Shown here: piece after piece, positions 1 through 7,093 of the stretch
Layout of the letters: each line of letters begins with the position of its first letter
Position numbering within the stretch: the first letter of the stretch is position 1
Assembly (NCBI GenBank): GCA_900543325.1
Contig: UQQU01000047.1
Coordinates: 1-26,564, forward strand
Source of the DNA: an uncultured Clostridium sp.
GTDB taxonomy: Bacteria; Bacillota; Clostridia; Clostridiales; Clostridiaceae
DNA length: 26,564 nt
Reading direction: 5' to 3'
Notes under the pieces: model-generated
Told to the model about the DNA's origin: nothing
Database searches by the model: none
The model's input: only the letters and a program-made list of their open reading frames with translations
Position numbers and translations under genes: made by a program

Positions 1-48
1 TCCTGGAGGTTATATCATTAATTTTTCGGCTCCACGTGACGAACAATT

Positions 49-951
49 TTATTCATGTTGGGAGTTAGGGCATTGGGTGTATGTTTTAAGTTCTTCTAAG
101 AAAATATTTGCTGCTTTTGATAGTGTTAATTCCTTAGGATATATATATGAAAATGATCTAGTAAAATCATTATTAAGTTTTATAGAAGCTAATTCATTGC
201 GAGATTCAGCTTCTGCAATTACATGTTTAGATGTAATTGTTAATCCTAAATTATTTCTAACAGCTTCTTTAACTGATAAATTACTTCCTAATATCATCAT
301 ATTTTTAGGAATAATTTTATGTTGTGTAAAGAATAAATCAAGATATTCTCTAGTACCTGATCCTTCCTCTCGGGCAATCCATCTTCTGTTTTGAAGATTA
401 TCTATATTAAGTTCTTTATCTTTTAAATCACTGTTAAAAGGAACAACAAGCACCATTTCATCTTCTAAAAAATATTCTTGTTTAAATAGAGCTGATGAAG
501 CTGAACCCTCTATAAGACCTATATCTAATTTCATTTTTTTAAGTTCTCTAGATATAATTGAAGTATTTTCTATAATAACCTCTATGTCAACATCAGGATA
601 TTTAATAGAAAAATCAGCTAAAAATTTTGGAAGGATATATTCTCCTATAGTTAAGCTCGCTCCTATCTTTATACTTCCTTTAACTGAGCTTGAAAGTGTC
701 TTTACATCGAGAAATGTAATATCTAAAAGATTTATAATTTCTTTAGCTCTTTTATATAGAGTATAACCACTTTCTGTAATAGATATAGTTTTTTGTTTAA
801 CCGATCTATTTATTAAGGTAACTCCAAAAGTAATTTCTAAATTTTTTATATGAGTACTGACACTTGGTTGTGAAAGATTTAAATATTCAGCGGCTTTAGT
901 AAAATTTTTAAAATCAACAACTGCAATAAAAGTTTTAAATTCTTCAATCAA
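49..951 (-). CDS. LysR family transcriptional regulator
   Basis: A 300-residue protein of normal LysR length. The N-terminal winged helix-turn-helix occupies about residues 1-60 and contains the typical AAEYLNLSQPSVS and HIKNLE segments; the rest (about 88-293) is a periplasmic-binding-like effector domain starting at KGSIKIGAS. The start is TTG at 951, chosen because AGGAGG lies 8 bases upstream on the minus strand and no ATG is nearby. The gene is divergent from a YeiH-family permease at 1142, with a dyad-symmetric site between them. This is the usual arrangement in which a LysR protein represses itself and activates its neighbour with a co-inducer. CysL-type regulators of sulfur genes are often paired with YeiH, so a sulfur-related effector is plausible, but the effector cannot be read from sequence. 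Confidence 0.93.
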   Translation of the reverse strand: MIEEFKTFIAVVDFKNFTKAAEYLNLSQPSVSTHIKNLEITFGVTLINRSVKQKTISITESGYTLYKRAKEIINLLDITFLDVKTLSSSVKGSIKIGASLTIGEYILPKFLADFSIKYPDVDIEVIIENTSIISRELKKMKLDIGLIEGSASSALFKQEYFLEDEMVLVVPFNSDLKDKELNIDNLQNRRWIAREEGSGTREYLDLFFTQHKIIPKNMMILGSNLSVKEAVRNNLGLTITSKHVIAEAESRNELASIKLNNDFTRSFSYIYPKELTLSKAANIFLEELKTYTQCPNSQHE

Positions 952-985
952 TGTAATAACCTCCTAGTATTAATGGGTAAACTAA

Positions 986-1020
986 TTCTAATAATTATTA
1001 TTATATATTAATTATTAGAA
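986..1020. promoter_or_regulatory. Dyad operator between lysR and yeiH
   Basis: A perfect 12-bp inverted repeat, TTCTAATAATTA at 986-997 and its reverse complement at 1009-1020, separated by 11 bases. It lies about 65-100 bases upstream of the predicted yeiH transcription start and about 35 bases before the lysR start codon. LysR-type regulators bind such dyads (T-N11-A core) between divergent genes, so this is the likely site of the 49-951 product. The arms are almost pure A/T, which lowers the weight of the symmetry alone. Confidence 0.55.
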
Positions 1021-1050
1021 AAAGTAATGGTTATTATGATTAATATTTAT

Positions 1051-1079
1051 TTTACTAATAATATTTTAATAGATATACT
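1051..1079 (+). promoter_or_regulatory. Predicted promoter of the yeiH-family gene
   Basis: TTTACT at 1051-1056 and TATACT at 1074-1079 with a 17-base spacer, a fair sigma-A match. It sits about 60 bases upstream of the chosen start codon and downstream of the 986-1020 dyad, the geometry expected for a LysR-activated promoter. Confidence 0.45.
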
Positions 1080-1090
1080 ATGTTATGTAA

Positions 1091-1118
1091 TGAATGTTCT
1101 GAAATGAATGTTCTGAAA
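1091..1118. repeat. Perfect 14-bp tandem duplication in the yeiH leader
   Basis: TGAATGTTCTGAAA occurs twice back to back (1091-1104 and 1105-1118), directly before the ribosome binding site AAGGAGG at 1124-1130. It falls in the predicted 5' untranslated leader, just downstream of the likely transcription start. It may be a recent slippage duplication. Confidence 0.8.
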
Positions 1119-1141
1119 TTATTAAGGAGGAAATGATATAC

Positions 1142-2167
1142 ATGAAGAATAGTAAATTTATTAAATATATAAAAGATATATTACCTGGACTTTTAGTGTC
1201 AGTAGCAGTAGCACTAGTAGGAATGTTTATGGCTAAATTTCTACCTAAGTTAGGGGCTGGAACAATATCAATATTTTTAGGAATGTTTGTAGGAAATTTA
1301 TTTTTAAATCAAGATGTGTTTCAAAAGGGATATAAGTTTTCAGAAACTGATATATTATCATATTCCATTGTTCTATTAGGAGCAACTTTAAGTGTAAATA
1401 CATTGTTAGAGCTTGGTATAGGTGGATTTGTTTTTATAATATTACAAATGGCAATAACAATAATTGGTGCAATATACATAGGAAAGAAATTAGGCTTTAG
1501 TCAAAATTTTAGATTTTTAATGGCAAGTGGAAATGCTGTATGTGGTTCATCTGCTATAGCAGCAACAGCACCAGTAATTGATGCAGATGATAAAGAAAAA
1601 GGTATAGCAATTACTATAGTAAATATTACAGGAATAGTTTTAATGTTTATTTTACCGATAATAGCTAGAGCTTTATTTAATTCAGAGACAATGCAGACAG
1701 GGGCTTTAATTGGTGGTACTTTACAATCAGTAGGTCAAGTTGCTGCTAGTGGAGCCATGGTAGGCGAAGCAGTAAAAGATATGGCTATGATTTTTAAGAT
1801 ATTAAGAGTTGTACTATTAGTTGTTGTAGTATTTATATTTGGACATTTAAAAAATAAGACTAATGAAGAAATAGTAGAGGAAGAAGTAAAGGAAATTGAA
1901 AAGAAAAAAGTTAGAATTCCTTGGTATGTTATAGGATTCTTTGTAACTTGCGCTTTATTCTCATTAAAGGTTATACCAGTAAATGTATCTCATGTATGTA
2001 AAACTATAAGTAATAATCTTGAAATTATAGCATTAGCAGCAATTGGATTAAGAGTTAATGTAAAAGAATTACTTAAGCAAGGAAAAGCTGTATCTTTATA
2101 TGCATTAGGTGTAGGATCATTACAAATAGTTGCAGCAATAGTGTTAATATTTATATTAGTTAGATAG
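1142..2167 (+). CDS. YeiH family (UPF0324) putative sulfate exporter
   Basis: An integral membrane protein of 341 residues with about ten hydrophobic segments. The family signature is clear: the GNAVCGSSAIAA segment near residues 130-142 and a GGTLQSVGQVAASG segment around 193-206. NCBI names this the PSE (putative sulfate exporter) family, but transport substrates are poorly established. An ATG at 1133 is in frame but only two bases from AAGGAGG; the ATG at 1142 has an 11-base gap and is preferred. A charged loop near residues 238-257 (EEIVEEEVKEIEKKK) lies between hydrophobic halves. The gene is divergent from a LysR regulator that probably controls it. It appears monocistronic, ending before a hairpin and an independent promoter for the next gene. 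Confidence 0.9.
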   Translation: MKNSKFIKYIKDILPGLLVSVAVALVGMFMAKFLPKLGAGTISIFLGMFVGNLFLNQDVFQKGYKFSETDILSYSIVLLGATLSVNTLLELGIGGFVFIILQMAITIIGAIYIGKKLGFSQNFRFLMASGNAVCGSSAIAATAPVIDADDKEKGIAITIVNITGIVLMFILPIIARALFNSETMQTGALIGGTLQSVGQVAASGAMVGEAVKDMAMIFKILRVVLLVVVVFIFGHLKNKTNEEIVEEEVKEIEKKKVRIPWYVIGFFVTCALFSLKVIPVNVSHVCKTISNNLEIIALAAIGLRVNVKELLKQGKAVSLYALGVGSLQIVAAIVLIFILVR

Positions 2168-2175
2168 TTGAATTA

Positions 2176-2240
2176 AAAGTTAAGGAAAAAGAAAAAATAT
2201 TATTTAGATAATATTATAAACTTTAGCCTTAGCTTTTATT
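2176..2240 (+). terminator. Probable terminator after yeiH-family gene
   Basis: Nested hairpin: an outer 10-bp stem (2176-2185 with 2227-2236, one G-U pair) encloses a perfect 8-bp stem with a 4-base loop (2196-2203, 2208-2215). The outer arm is followed by a modest T-rich run. The interrupted T tract makes this weaker than the other terminators in the window. Confidence 0.4.
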
Positions 2241-2289
2241 TATAAATAGTATAAGTTTTTTGAAAATCATAAAAGATAAAGTGAAAAAG

Positions 2290-2319
2290 TTGACAATAAT
2301 GTTATATAAAAAGTATTAT
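2290..2319 (+). promoter_or_regulatory. Predicted promoter of cobO
   Basis: TTGACA at 2290-2295 and TATTAT at 2314-2319 with an 18-base spacer. The -35 box matches consensus fully. It lies about 44 bases before the start codon at 2363. No cobalamin riboswitch-like structure is visible in the short leader. Confidence 0.55.
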
Positions 2320-2362
2320 AGTTAAAAAATAAATTATAGATAATATACTAGGAGTGAATGTT

Positions 2363-2893
2363 ATGGAAAAGGGACTTATACATATATATTGTGGAGATGG
2401 AAAAGGAAAGACTACTGCAGCTATGGGATTAGCAATTAGAGCAGCTGGTAGAGAAAAAAAAGTTTTTATAACTCAATTTTTAAAAAGTGGAAAAAGTGGA
2501 GAATTAGTGTCTTTAGATAAATTGAAAGAGTATATAACTTTTTTACCAGGAAAGCCTGTAAATAAATTTGTGTGGAATATGAATGATGAAGAAAAGAGTG
2601 AAGCAAAAAAGGAGCATACAGCTAGATTTAAAGAGATAGTAGAAATTATAAAAACAAAAGAATATGATTTATTAATATTAGATGAAATAATAGCAACTAT
2701 AAATAATGGATTTATCGAATTAAATGAAGTTATAGATTTTCTAAAAAATAAACCTGAAACATTAGAAGTTGTTATGACAGGAAGAAATCCTAAGGATGAA
2801 CTTATAGAACTTGCAAATTATGTAACAGAAATGAAATGTATAAAGCATCCTTTTGAAGAGGGAATTCCATCTAGAATAGGAATAGAACTATAA
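2363..2893 (+). CDS. cobO: Cob(I)yrinic acid a,c-diamide adenosyltransferase (CobO/BtuR type)
   Basis: A 176-residue cytoplasmic protein with the CobO P-loop GDGKGKTTA at residues 11-19, which binds ATP in the inverted fashion known for this family, plus the LLILDEI strand with acidic residues and the VVMTGRNP segment near residues 138-145. The enzyme transfers the adenosyl group of ATP to the cobalt of corrinoids to give adenosylcobalamin or its precursors. An in-frame GTG lies at 2354, but AGGAG at 2350-2354 is 8 bases before the ATG at 2363, so that ATG is chosen. No other cobalamin gene is in the window, so a role in salvage or in supplying a B12-dependent enzyme elsewhere is as likely as de novo synthesis. 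Confidence 0.88.
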   Translation: MEKGLIHIYCGDGKGKTTAAMGLAIRAAGREKKVFITQFLKSGKSGELVSLDKLKEYITFLPGKPVNKFVWNMNDEEKSEAKKEHTARFKEIVEIIKTKEYDLLILDEIIATINNGFIELNEVIDFLKNKPETLEVVMTGRNPKDELIELANYVTEMKCIKHPFEEGIPSRIGIEL

Positions 2894-3018
2894 ACTGAAT
2901 TCTACCCAAAGGGCATATAGCCATCAAATAAAATGTCTAGTAAATAGTATTTAGTTAATATATAATACATAAGGTAGAATAATAAATATTAAAGATATGA
3001 ATAATAAAGGAGTAACAT

Positions 3019-3255
3019 ATGAGAGCTGTATACAGAAATCCAAAAGAATTAGCAACAAAATTAAAAGATGTAATTGATTTATATTTAGAGGATTTATTAT
3101 CATATGAGAAGTTAGAAGCTACAGTTGTAGCTATGATAAAGGCAAATGATGATAGAATTTATAAAAATGGATTTATGCCTACAAAGTTAATTGCTGCTAT
3201 AGGAGAAGAAAGAAAAGCTATAGTAGATAAGATAGCTTCAGATAATAATTTATAA
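3019..3255 (+). CDS. Small conserved clostridial protein, possibly TIGR04540 family
   Basis: A 78-residue soluble protein, mostly charged and helical, beginning MRAVYRNPKELATKLKD and containing DRIYKNGFMPTKL and GEERKAIVDKI. From memory this resembles the TIGR04540 family of small clostridial proteins with no known function; I am only moderately sure. AAGGAG at 3007-3012 lies 6 bases before the ATG. There are no cysteines, membrane segments or nucleic-acid-binding motifs. It may be read with cobO (gap 125 bases) or from its own promoter (a TATAAT is present at 2961-2966 without a good -35). It ends before two consecutive hairpins. Confidence 0.75.
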   Translation: MRAVYRNPKELATKLKDVIDLYLEDLLSYEKLEATVVAMIKANDDRIYKNGFMPTKLIAAIGEERKAIVDKIASDNNL

Positions 3256-3271
3256 ATTTTATTAAAAAGAG

Positions 3272-3309
3272 ATTAATATTGCAAATAAAAAATATTTTGC
3301 AATATTAAT
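3272..3309. terminator. First of two tandem hairpins in a convergent gap
   Basis: A perfect 14-bp stem (3272-3285 with 3296-3309) and a 10-base A/T loop, 17 bases past the stop codon of the 3019 gene. It is followed by an A-rich rather than T-rich stretch, so it may be an RNA 3'-end stabiliser that works with the second hairpin rather than a terminator by itself. Confidence 0.5.
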
Positions 3310-3319
3310 TATAAAAATT

Positions 3320-3350
3320 AAAAGGAGCTATAAATAGCTCCTTTTAGCTT
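3320..3350. terminator. Bidirectional intrinsic terminator
   Basis: A perfect 11-bp stem (3320-3330 with 3335-3345) with a TAAA loop. The 5' arm starts AAAAGGAGC and the 3' arm ends GCTCCTTTT, so both strands carry a T tract. It lies between the ends of the plus-strand gene at 3255 and the minus-strand gene at 3384 and can serve both. Confidence 0.75.
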
Positions 3351-3383
3351 ATCTTTTGTATAAAAAATCATTAAATTGTAAAA

Positions 3384-3770
3384 TTAACATCCGCATCCTT
3401 GACTAGTAGAGTCGTTTGATACAGTATTAACGTTTATACAAGAACCTTTAAAGCAGCTTACTTTTAGACATTTATGAACTATTTGAGTATTGTCACTAAA
3501 TATCTTTAACATATAAGTTGTATTTGGACATAAAGGCCCTAGTAAAAATTGCCCATTATCATCTGTAAATGTGTGAGTTAGAGGAACTGGAAATTCACAT
3601 TTGTCAACGACTTGAAGCAATTTAACAACTGCATCAGCAACAGGTAAACCAGCGGAATCAAGAACTGTACCAAATATACAGCTTCTATTTTCTTTTGGTA
3701 ATTTTACAGTAGCATCGATTTGTTCATTATAACCAGTTTTAAAAACACAATTTCCTAATCTACAGCTCAT
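3384..3770 (-). CDS. Cys-rich single-domain protein with carboxypeptidase-regulatory-like (Ig-like) fold
   Basis: A 128-residue protein whose core (about 30-100) reads as a carboxypeptidase regulatory-like or Cna-B-like beta-sandwich: SCIFGTVLDSAGLPVADAVV, then TFTDDNGQFLLGPL and TTYMLKIF. There is no signal peptide or LPXTG anchor. Ten cysteines (3, 8, 31, 58, 81, 101, 106, 111, 126, 128), including a terminal GCGC, are unusual for such a domain and suggest metal binding or disulfide cross-linking. AGGAGG lies 8 bases before the ATG. Leaderless, Cys-rich, small Ig-like proteins of this sort could be spore-coat or exosporium material, but that is inference. It is divergent from another small MSC... 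protein at 4009. Exact function unknown. Confidence 0.8.
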   Translation of the reverse strand: MSCRLGNCVFKTGYNEQIDATVKLPKENRSCIFGTVLDSAGLPVADAVVKLLQVVDKCEFPVPLTHTFTDDNGQFLLGPLCPNTTYMLKIFSDNTQIVHKCLKVSCFKGSCINVNTVSNDSTSQGCGC

Positions 3771-3801
3771 AATTTTATCCTCCTAAGTGTAATTGTAATA
3801 T

Positions 3802-3829
3802 ACTATAATATATTCCAATATAAACTCAA
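3802..3829 (-). promoter_or_regulatory. Predicted promoter of the Cys-rich Ig-like protein
   Basis: On the minus strand TTGAGT (3829-3824) and TATAGT (3807-3802) with a 16-base spacer, ending about 31 bases before the start codon at 3770. Confidence 0.4.
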
Positions 3830-3966
3830 TGTGTTCTAATTTATAAATTTTGTTTATGTAAAGTATTGCAAATAGGAAAAATTAAAATATAGTTTATTAA
3901 ATATATAAAAGACAATATTTAATGTTTTCTGTAACTTTTGTTACTGAAATAGTTTCAAAAGTGGGT

Positions 3967-3972
3967 TATAAT
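3967..3972 (+). promoter_or_regulatory. -10 box of the gene at 4009
   Basis: A perfect TATAAT at 3967-3972, 36 bases before the ATG at 4009. The best -35 at 17 bases is CTGAAA (3944-3949), a weak match. Confidence 0.4.
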
Positions 3973-4008
3973 GATAAAAAATATGACAAAAAAGTAGGAG
4001 GCAATAAT

Positions 4009-4251
4009 ATGAGTTGTGGATGCGGAAGCATGAATAAAAAAGATGGAAAAGTAGTTGTTGATTTAGTAAGAAGTAAGGGAAAGGCTGATTTTCCTATATC
4101 AATACAACATGAAATAGAGTGTAGTTGTGGTAAAAGTTTTACAATGAAAACTTTAGTAGATAAATGTCCACATTGTAATATGACTTACGGAGTTACTCCT
4201 TGTTCGTCAAGAGATAAAGAAAATGTGGTTGCAGCAGGTATAAACTACTAA
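4009..4251 (+). CDS. Small zinc-ribbon-like Cys-rich protein
   Basis: An 80-residue protein starting MSCGCGS. The middle carries CSCGKSF and then CPHC, two Cys pairs about 19 residues apart that look like one four-cysteine zinc ribbon; two more cysteines are at the N terminus and one near the C terminus (TPCSS). The frame is open further upstream to 3922, but AGGAGG sits 7 bases before the ATG at 4009 and the TATAAT at 3967 lies inside the longer version, so the short start is chosen. I do not recognise a named family. It is divergent from the Cys-rich gene at 3384-3770 and, like it, begins with MSC. It ends at a strong bidirectional terminator. Confidence 0.8.
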   Translation: MSCGCGSMNKKDGKVVVDLVRSKGKADFPISIQHEIECSCGKSFTMKTLVDKCPHCNMTYGVTPCSSRDKENVVAAGINY

Positions 4252-4256
4252 TAAAA

Positions 4257-4291
4257 AATAACTAAATTGCTTTGCAATTTAGTTATTTTAA
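4257..4291. terminator. Bidirectional terminator shared by convergent genes
   Basis: A perfect 14-bp stem (4257-4270 with 4274-4287) and a TTT loop, preceded by A-rich and followed by T-rich sequence. The right arm overlaps the last codons of the minus-strand deacetylase gene, so the terminator is partly coding. Confidence 0.85.
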
Positions 4292-5068
4292 TATTCCAAA
4301 CTCATAACCAGCATCTTTTAATAATTTAATTATTCCAGGTAAAGCTTCTACAGTAGTATTTTTAGTCATACAATCGTGCATTAATATTATTGCAGGATTT
4401 TTATAATTACCATCTTTATCTTTAATTTCTCTAGAAACATTTTGAATTAGAGTAGAGGCAGGAATATTATTTCCTTTAGCATCACCAGAATCTACATTCC
4501 AATCATAGACATTGACACCCTTTTCATTTAGTTTGGAAGTTATATTTTTAGTAAAATCTTTTCCTCTAGAGTTTTTTACAATAGTATTATGAGAGCCACC
4601 AGGAAATCTAAATATAGTACATTCATTTCCAGTAACTTCTTTTATAAAATCTTGTTGCTTATTGAAACTCTTAAAAAATGATTCTTCACAAGTATAAACA
4701 TATTTAAATTCATGGTCTGCAGTATGGTTACCAATTGCATTTCCCTCTTCATAAGCTCTTTTGATAAATTCAATATGAGGTTCTATATAAGGTGAAATTA
4801 TAAAAAAAGTTGCATGCACATTATTTTCTTTTAATATATCAAGTATTAACTCTGTATTTTTGCTAGGACCATCATCGAAAGTTAAATAAACAATTTTTTT
4901 TTCTTTATCCACATTATTTTTTTCACAATTATCGTCCATAGAGGTATCTTCTATATTAATAGGAGATAAAATATGAGAATATGCTGAGACATTACTTACT
5001 GATAAAGATATAAGTAAGAATAGGATTATCTTTTTAAAAAAATTAGGGGCTATATTTATACATTTCAT
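4283..5068 (-). CDS. Secreted polysaccharide deacetylase (NodB/CE4 family)
   Basis: A 261-residue protein with an N-terminal signal sequence (hydrophobic residues 14-29, likely cleavage after NVSA at 29). The NodB domain is complete: TFDDGP at 63-68 (catalytic base Asp65 and metal ligand Asp66), the HTADH metal motif with His115 and His119, RFPGGS, DWNVDSGD, and the C-terminal ILMHD with the catalytic His. These enzymes remove N-acetyl groups from GlcNAc or MurNAc in a metal-dependent reaction; clostridial relatives act on peptidoglycan (lysozyme resistance or spore-cortex muramic lactam formation). The domain length is typical. The ATG is preceded by AAGGAG at 7 bases. It appears monocistronic. 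The exact substrate cannot be decided from sequence. Confidence 0.93.
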   Translation of the reverse strand: MKCINIAPNFFKKIILFLLISLSVSNVSAYSHILSPINIEDTSMDDNCEKNNVDKEKKIVYLTFDDGPSKNTELILDILKENNVHATFFIISPYIEPHIEFIKRAYEEGNAIGNHTADHEFKYVYTCEESFFKSFNKQQDFIKEVTGNECTIFRFPGGSHNTIVKNSRGKDFTKNITSKLNEKGVNVYDWNVDSGDAKGNNIPASTLIQNVSREIKDKDGNYKNPAIILMHDCMTKNTTVEALPGIIKLLKDAGYEFGILK

Positions 5069-5235
5069 TTTAATTCTCCTTATTATGTAAATAAAATATT
5101 CTGTGTAAAACCAATGTTAGTTTATACGGTTTAGATAAAAATTATTTAAGTTAATTATAGTCACCTTAATATGAACATTTATAATAATGAAGAATATTAT
5201 GAAATTATAAAGAATTCAAGGAGATTAAAAAATAA

Positions 5236-5466
5236 ATGAATCCATATGAGCTTATAATGAAGATTGATAGAAAAATGAAAGAAGATCCAGTTTTTGCAAA
5301 TAAGTTTAATAGATTAGTGGGAGAATTAAATAGAACTCCAGGTTTACAACAAGAAATAATGAGAATAGCACAAATAAAAGATGAAAGTAAAAGACAAAGG
5401 GCTTTAAATAATTTGCCTGATAATATAAAACAATCAGTTGCAGAAATGTTTAAGTTATTAAATTAA
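5236..5466 (+). CDS. Conserved small helical protein, unknown function
   Basis: A 76-residue soluble protein (MNPYELIMKIDRKMKED...), almost wholly predicted helix, with no cysteine and no membrane segment. A stop codon directly precedes the ATG in frame, so translation cannot start earlier; AAGGAG lies 12 bases upstream, longer than usual, and a second ATG is at codon 8. The base composition and codon use match neighbours. I do not recognise the family. It is followed immediately by an exceptionally long perfect hairpin. Confidence 0.7.
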   Translation: MNPYELIMKIDRKMKEDPVFANKFNRLVGELNRTPGLQQEIMRIAQIKDESKRQRALNNLPDNIKQSVAEMFKLLN

Positions 5467-5469
5467 TAC

Positions 5470-5531
5470 AATAATCAATTAACAAAAAAATAACCAATTT
5501 TAATTGGTTATTTTTTTGTTAATTGATTATT
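5470..5531. terminator. 30-bp perfect hairpin, bidirectional terminator core
   Basis: An uninterrupted 30-bp inverted repeat (5470-5499 with 5502-5531) with a 2-base centre. Inside it, a short TAACCAATT stem is flanked by seven A on the 5' side and seven T on the 3' side, which is a complete bidirectional intrinsic terminator. The outer 13 bp or so extend the stem beyond the T tract, which is not needed for termination. Confidence 0.8.
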
Positions 5532-5620
5532 TATAGAAAGGAATAACATAGAATAAATTATAGCTTAAATAAAGTTCATGGAAATAAGGTAATTTATATG
5601 AGAAATAGTGAGGTGGGAAT

Positions 5621-6379
5621 ATGGAAATTAAAGGAGATATAATAAGGTTAAATAATAATATTGAAATAAAAATACTAGATTTAGTTTGGTTTATTATAAT
5701 TCCAATAATTAATATAAACTATATTTTGGCAAGTGTTTTGGCTAAAAAGGGGAGTGATCTTACAATTACATTAGATAATGTAATTCCATTTAACTCTATA
5801 TTTATTATTCCTTATGTATATTGGTATTTGTATATTGTAATAGGTTTTATATTTATATTAGTAAATTCAAGAAAAGATTATATTAGAGCTTTTATATCAT
5901 TTTTTATAGGCATGAGTGTATGTTATATTATATATTACGTATATCCAACGGAAATAACTAGGCCTATAATTGAAAATAATAATATATTTAATTATTTAGT
6001 AAATCTTATATATTCAATAGATAGACCAGTAAATTGTTTTCCATCATTACATGTTTTGACAACGTATTTTATAATGAGATATACAAAATATAAAGATTCA
6101 AAAAAGAAATTTTATTATACTGAAATAACTGGTATCTTAATAATACTATCTACTTTATTTATAAAGCAACATTTTATAGCAGATGTTATTAGTGCGATAA
6201 TTTTAGGGGAGGTTACAATTTTAATAGTAAGAAAAATAGATGATTCTACAATAGAAAAAGTGTTAAATTTACCATATAAAATAAAAAATAATATTATTAC
6301 TAAAATAAAAAATAAAAGTAAAATAAAAAATAAGGAAATTATAGAAGCGGAAGAGCAATTAGTTAGAAATAAAAAATAG
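5621..6379 (+). CDS. PAP2 superfamily membrane phosphatase
   Basis: A 252-residue membrane protein with about six hydrophobic segments. The three PAP2 motifs are present in short form: TRP at 113-115, PSLH at 141-144, and S-T-L-F-x3-H-x3-D at 177-188 (His184 and Asp188). These form the acid-phosphatase active site that hydrolyses lipid phosphates such as undecaprenyl pyrophosphate, phosphatidate or inositol phospholipid relatives. The C-terminal 40 residues are a Lys/Ile/Asn-rich basic tail (KIKNKSKIKNKE), probably cytoplasmic. GAGGTGGG just upstream of the ATG serves as the ribosome binding site. It ends at its own terminator at 6390. The substrate is not determined; the PSLH form is closest to the PAP2_3/AUR1-like branch. 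Confidence 0.85.
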   Translation: MEIKGDIIRLNNNIEIKILDLVWFIIIPIININYILASVLAKKGSDLTITLDNVIPFNSIFIIPYVYWYLYIVIGFIFILVNSRKDYIRAFISFFIGMSVCYIIYYVYPTEITRPIIENNNIFNYLVNLIYSIDRPVNCFPSLHVLTTYFIMRYTKYKDSKKKFYYTEITGILIILSTLFIKQHFIADVISAIILGEVTILIVRKIDDSTIEKVLNLPYKIKNNIITKIKNKSKIKNKEIIEAEEQLVRNKK

Positions 6380-6389
6380 GTATTTATAT

Positions 6390-6427
6390 AAGATGTTTAA
6401 AATATTTTTTTAGACATCTTTTTTTTA
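6390..6427 (+). terminator. Intrinsic terminator after PAP2 gene
   Basis: AAGATGT at 6390-6396 pairs with ACATCTT at 6414-6420, with a 17-base A/T-rich loop, followed by a run of T ending at 6426. Confidence 0.7.
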
Positions 6428-6480
6428 TGGATAAAATTTATAAATTTTAGGAAAACTAAAAATACTAAGGAGGAATAAGT

Positions 6481-6987
6481 ATGGAGTTTTTGTATAATTT
6501 TTTTATATATGGATTTATTGGATGGATAATAGAAAATATTTTTTCATACTATATTCATGGTTATTTTCAAAAAGATGGATTTTTGAAAGGGCCATTTAAA
6601 CCTATGTATGCAATAGCTATGGCTTGGATACTTGAATTATATAGGATAGTTCCTAATATAATATTTTTGATTGTGATATCATTTATAATTCCAACATCTG
6701 TAGAATATATAACAGGATTTATGATGAGAAAGTTTTTTAATAAAGATTATTGGGATTATACTGAAGAAAAATATAATTATCAAGGAATTATATGCTTAAG
6801 ATTTTCACTTATTTGGGTTATCTTAAGTGTTATTGATGTAAAAGTTATTCATCCATATTTTATATATAGAATTTTTAATTCAATATATGAAATATGGCCT
6901 AGTATATCAATTTTGTTTATAATAGCTTTATCTATAGATGAAATATTAACATTTATAGACTTCAGAAAAGGAAGTCAAACAATATAA
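6481..6987 (+). CDS. PF06541 (putative ABC-transporter type IV, CmpB-like) membrane protein
   Basis: A 168-residue membrane protein with about five hydrophobic segments. Family hallmarks are the N-terminal FFIYGFIGWIIEN, then DGFLKGPFKPMYA, then EYITGFMMRKFF, the WDYTEEKYNYQGIICLRFSL segment, and VIHPYF. Proteins of PF06541 are widespread in Firmicutes and annotated as putative ABC transporter permeases, but no ATPase partner is present here and biochemical function is unproven. The ATG follows AAGGAGG at a good distance. It is preceded by the PAP2 terminator, so it is transcribed separately, from a promoter I cannot assign. Confidence 0.82.
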   Translation: MEFLYNFFIYGFIGWIIENIFSYYIHGYFQKDGFLKGPFKPMYAIAMAWILELYRIVPNIIFLIVISFIIPTSVEYITGFMMRKFFNKDYWDYTEEKYNYQGIICLRFSLIWVILSVIDVKVIHPYFIYRIFNSIYEIWPSISILFIIALSIDEILTFIDFRKGSQTI

Positions 6988-7028
6988 TATGAAAAATTAA
7001 AAATAGTTTAGAGAAAATCTTTTTAACT

Positions 7029-7056
7029 TTGAAAGTTTTTAATATTAATATATAAT
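7029..7056 (+). promoter_or_regulatory. Predicted promoter of the gene at 7094
   Basis: TTGAAA at 7029-7034 and a perfect TATAAT at 7051-7056 with a 16-base spacer, about 37 bases before the start codon. Confidence 0.55.
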
Positions 7057-7093
7057 TGAACATATAATTAATTTAGTTAGAAAGAGGAAAAAT

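Noticed and set aside
77..766. Plus-strand open frames of 105 and 60 codons opposite the LysR gene
   Set aside because: They are antisense shadows of a clear LysR gene and have no ribosome binding site or recognisable product.
2899..2980. Possible long-range pairing (ATTCTACC with GGTAGAAT) enclosing a small structured RNA or riboswitch after cobO
   Set aside because: Only 8 bp close a 66-base interior that has no convincing stems or known riboswitch motif.
6432..6449. 18-base perfect palindrome before the PF06541 gene
   Set aside because: It is made only of A and T; such palindromes arise by chance at this base composition and no regulator is suggested.
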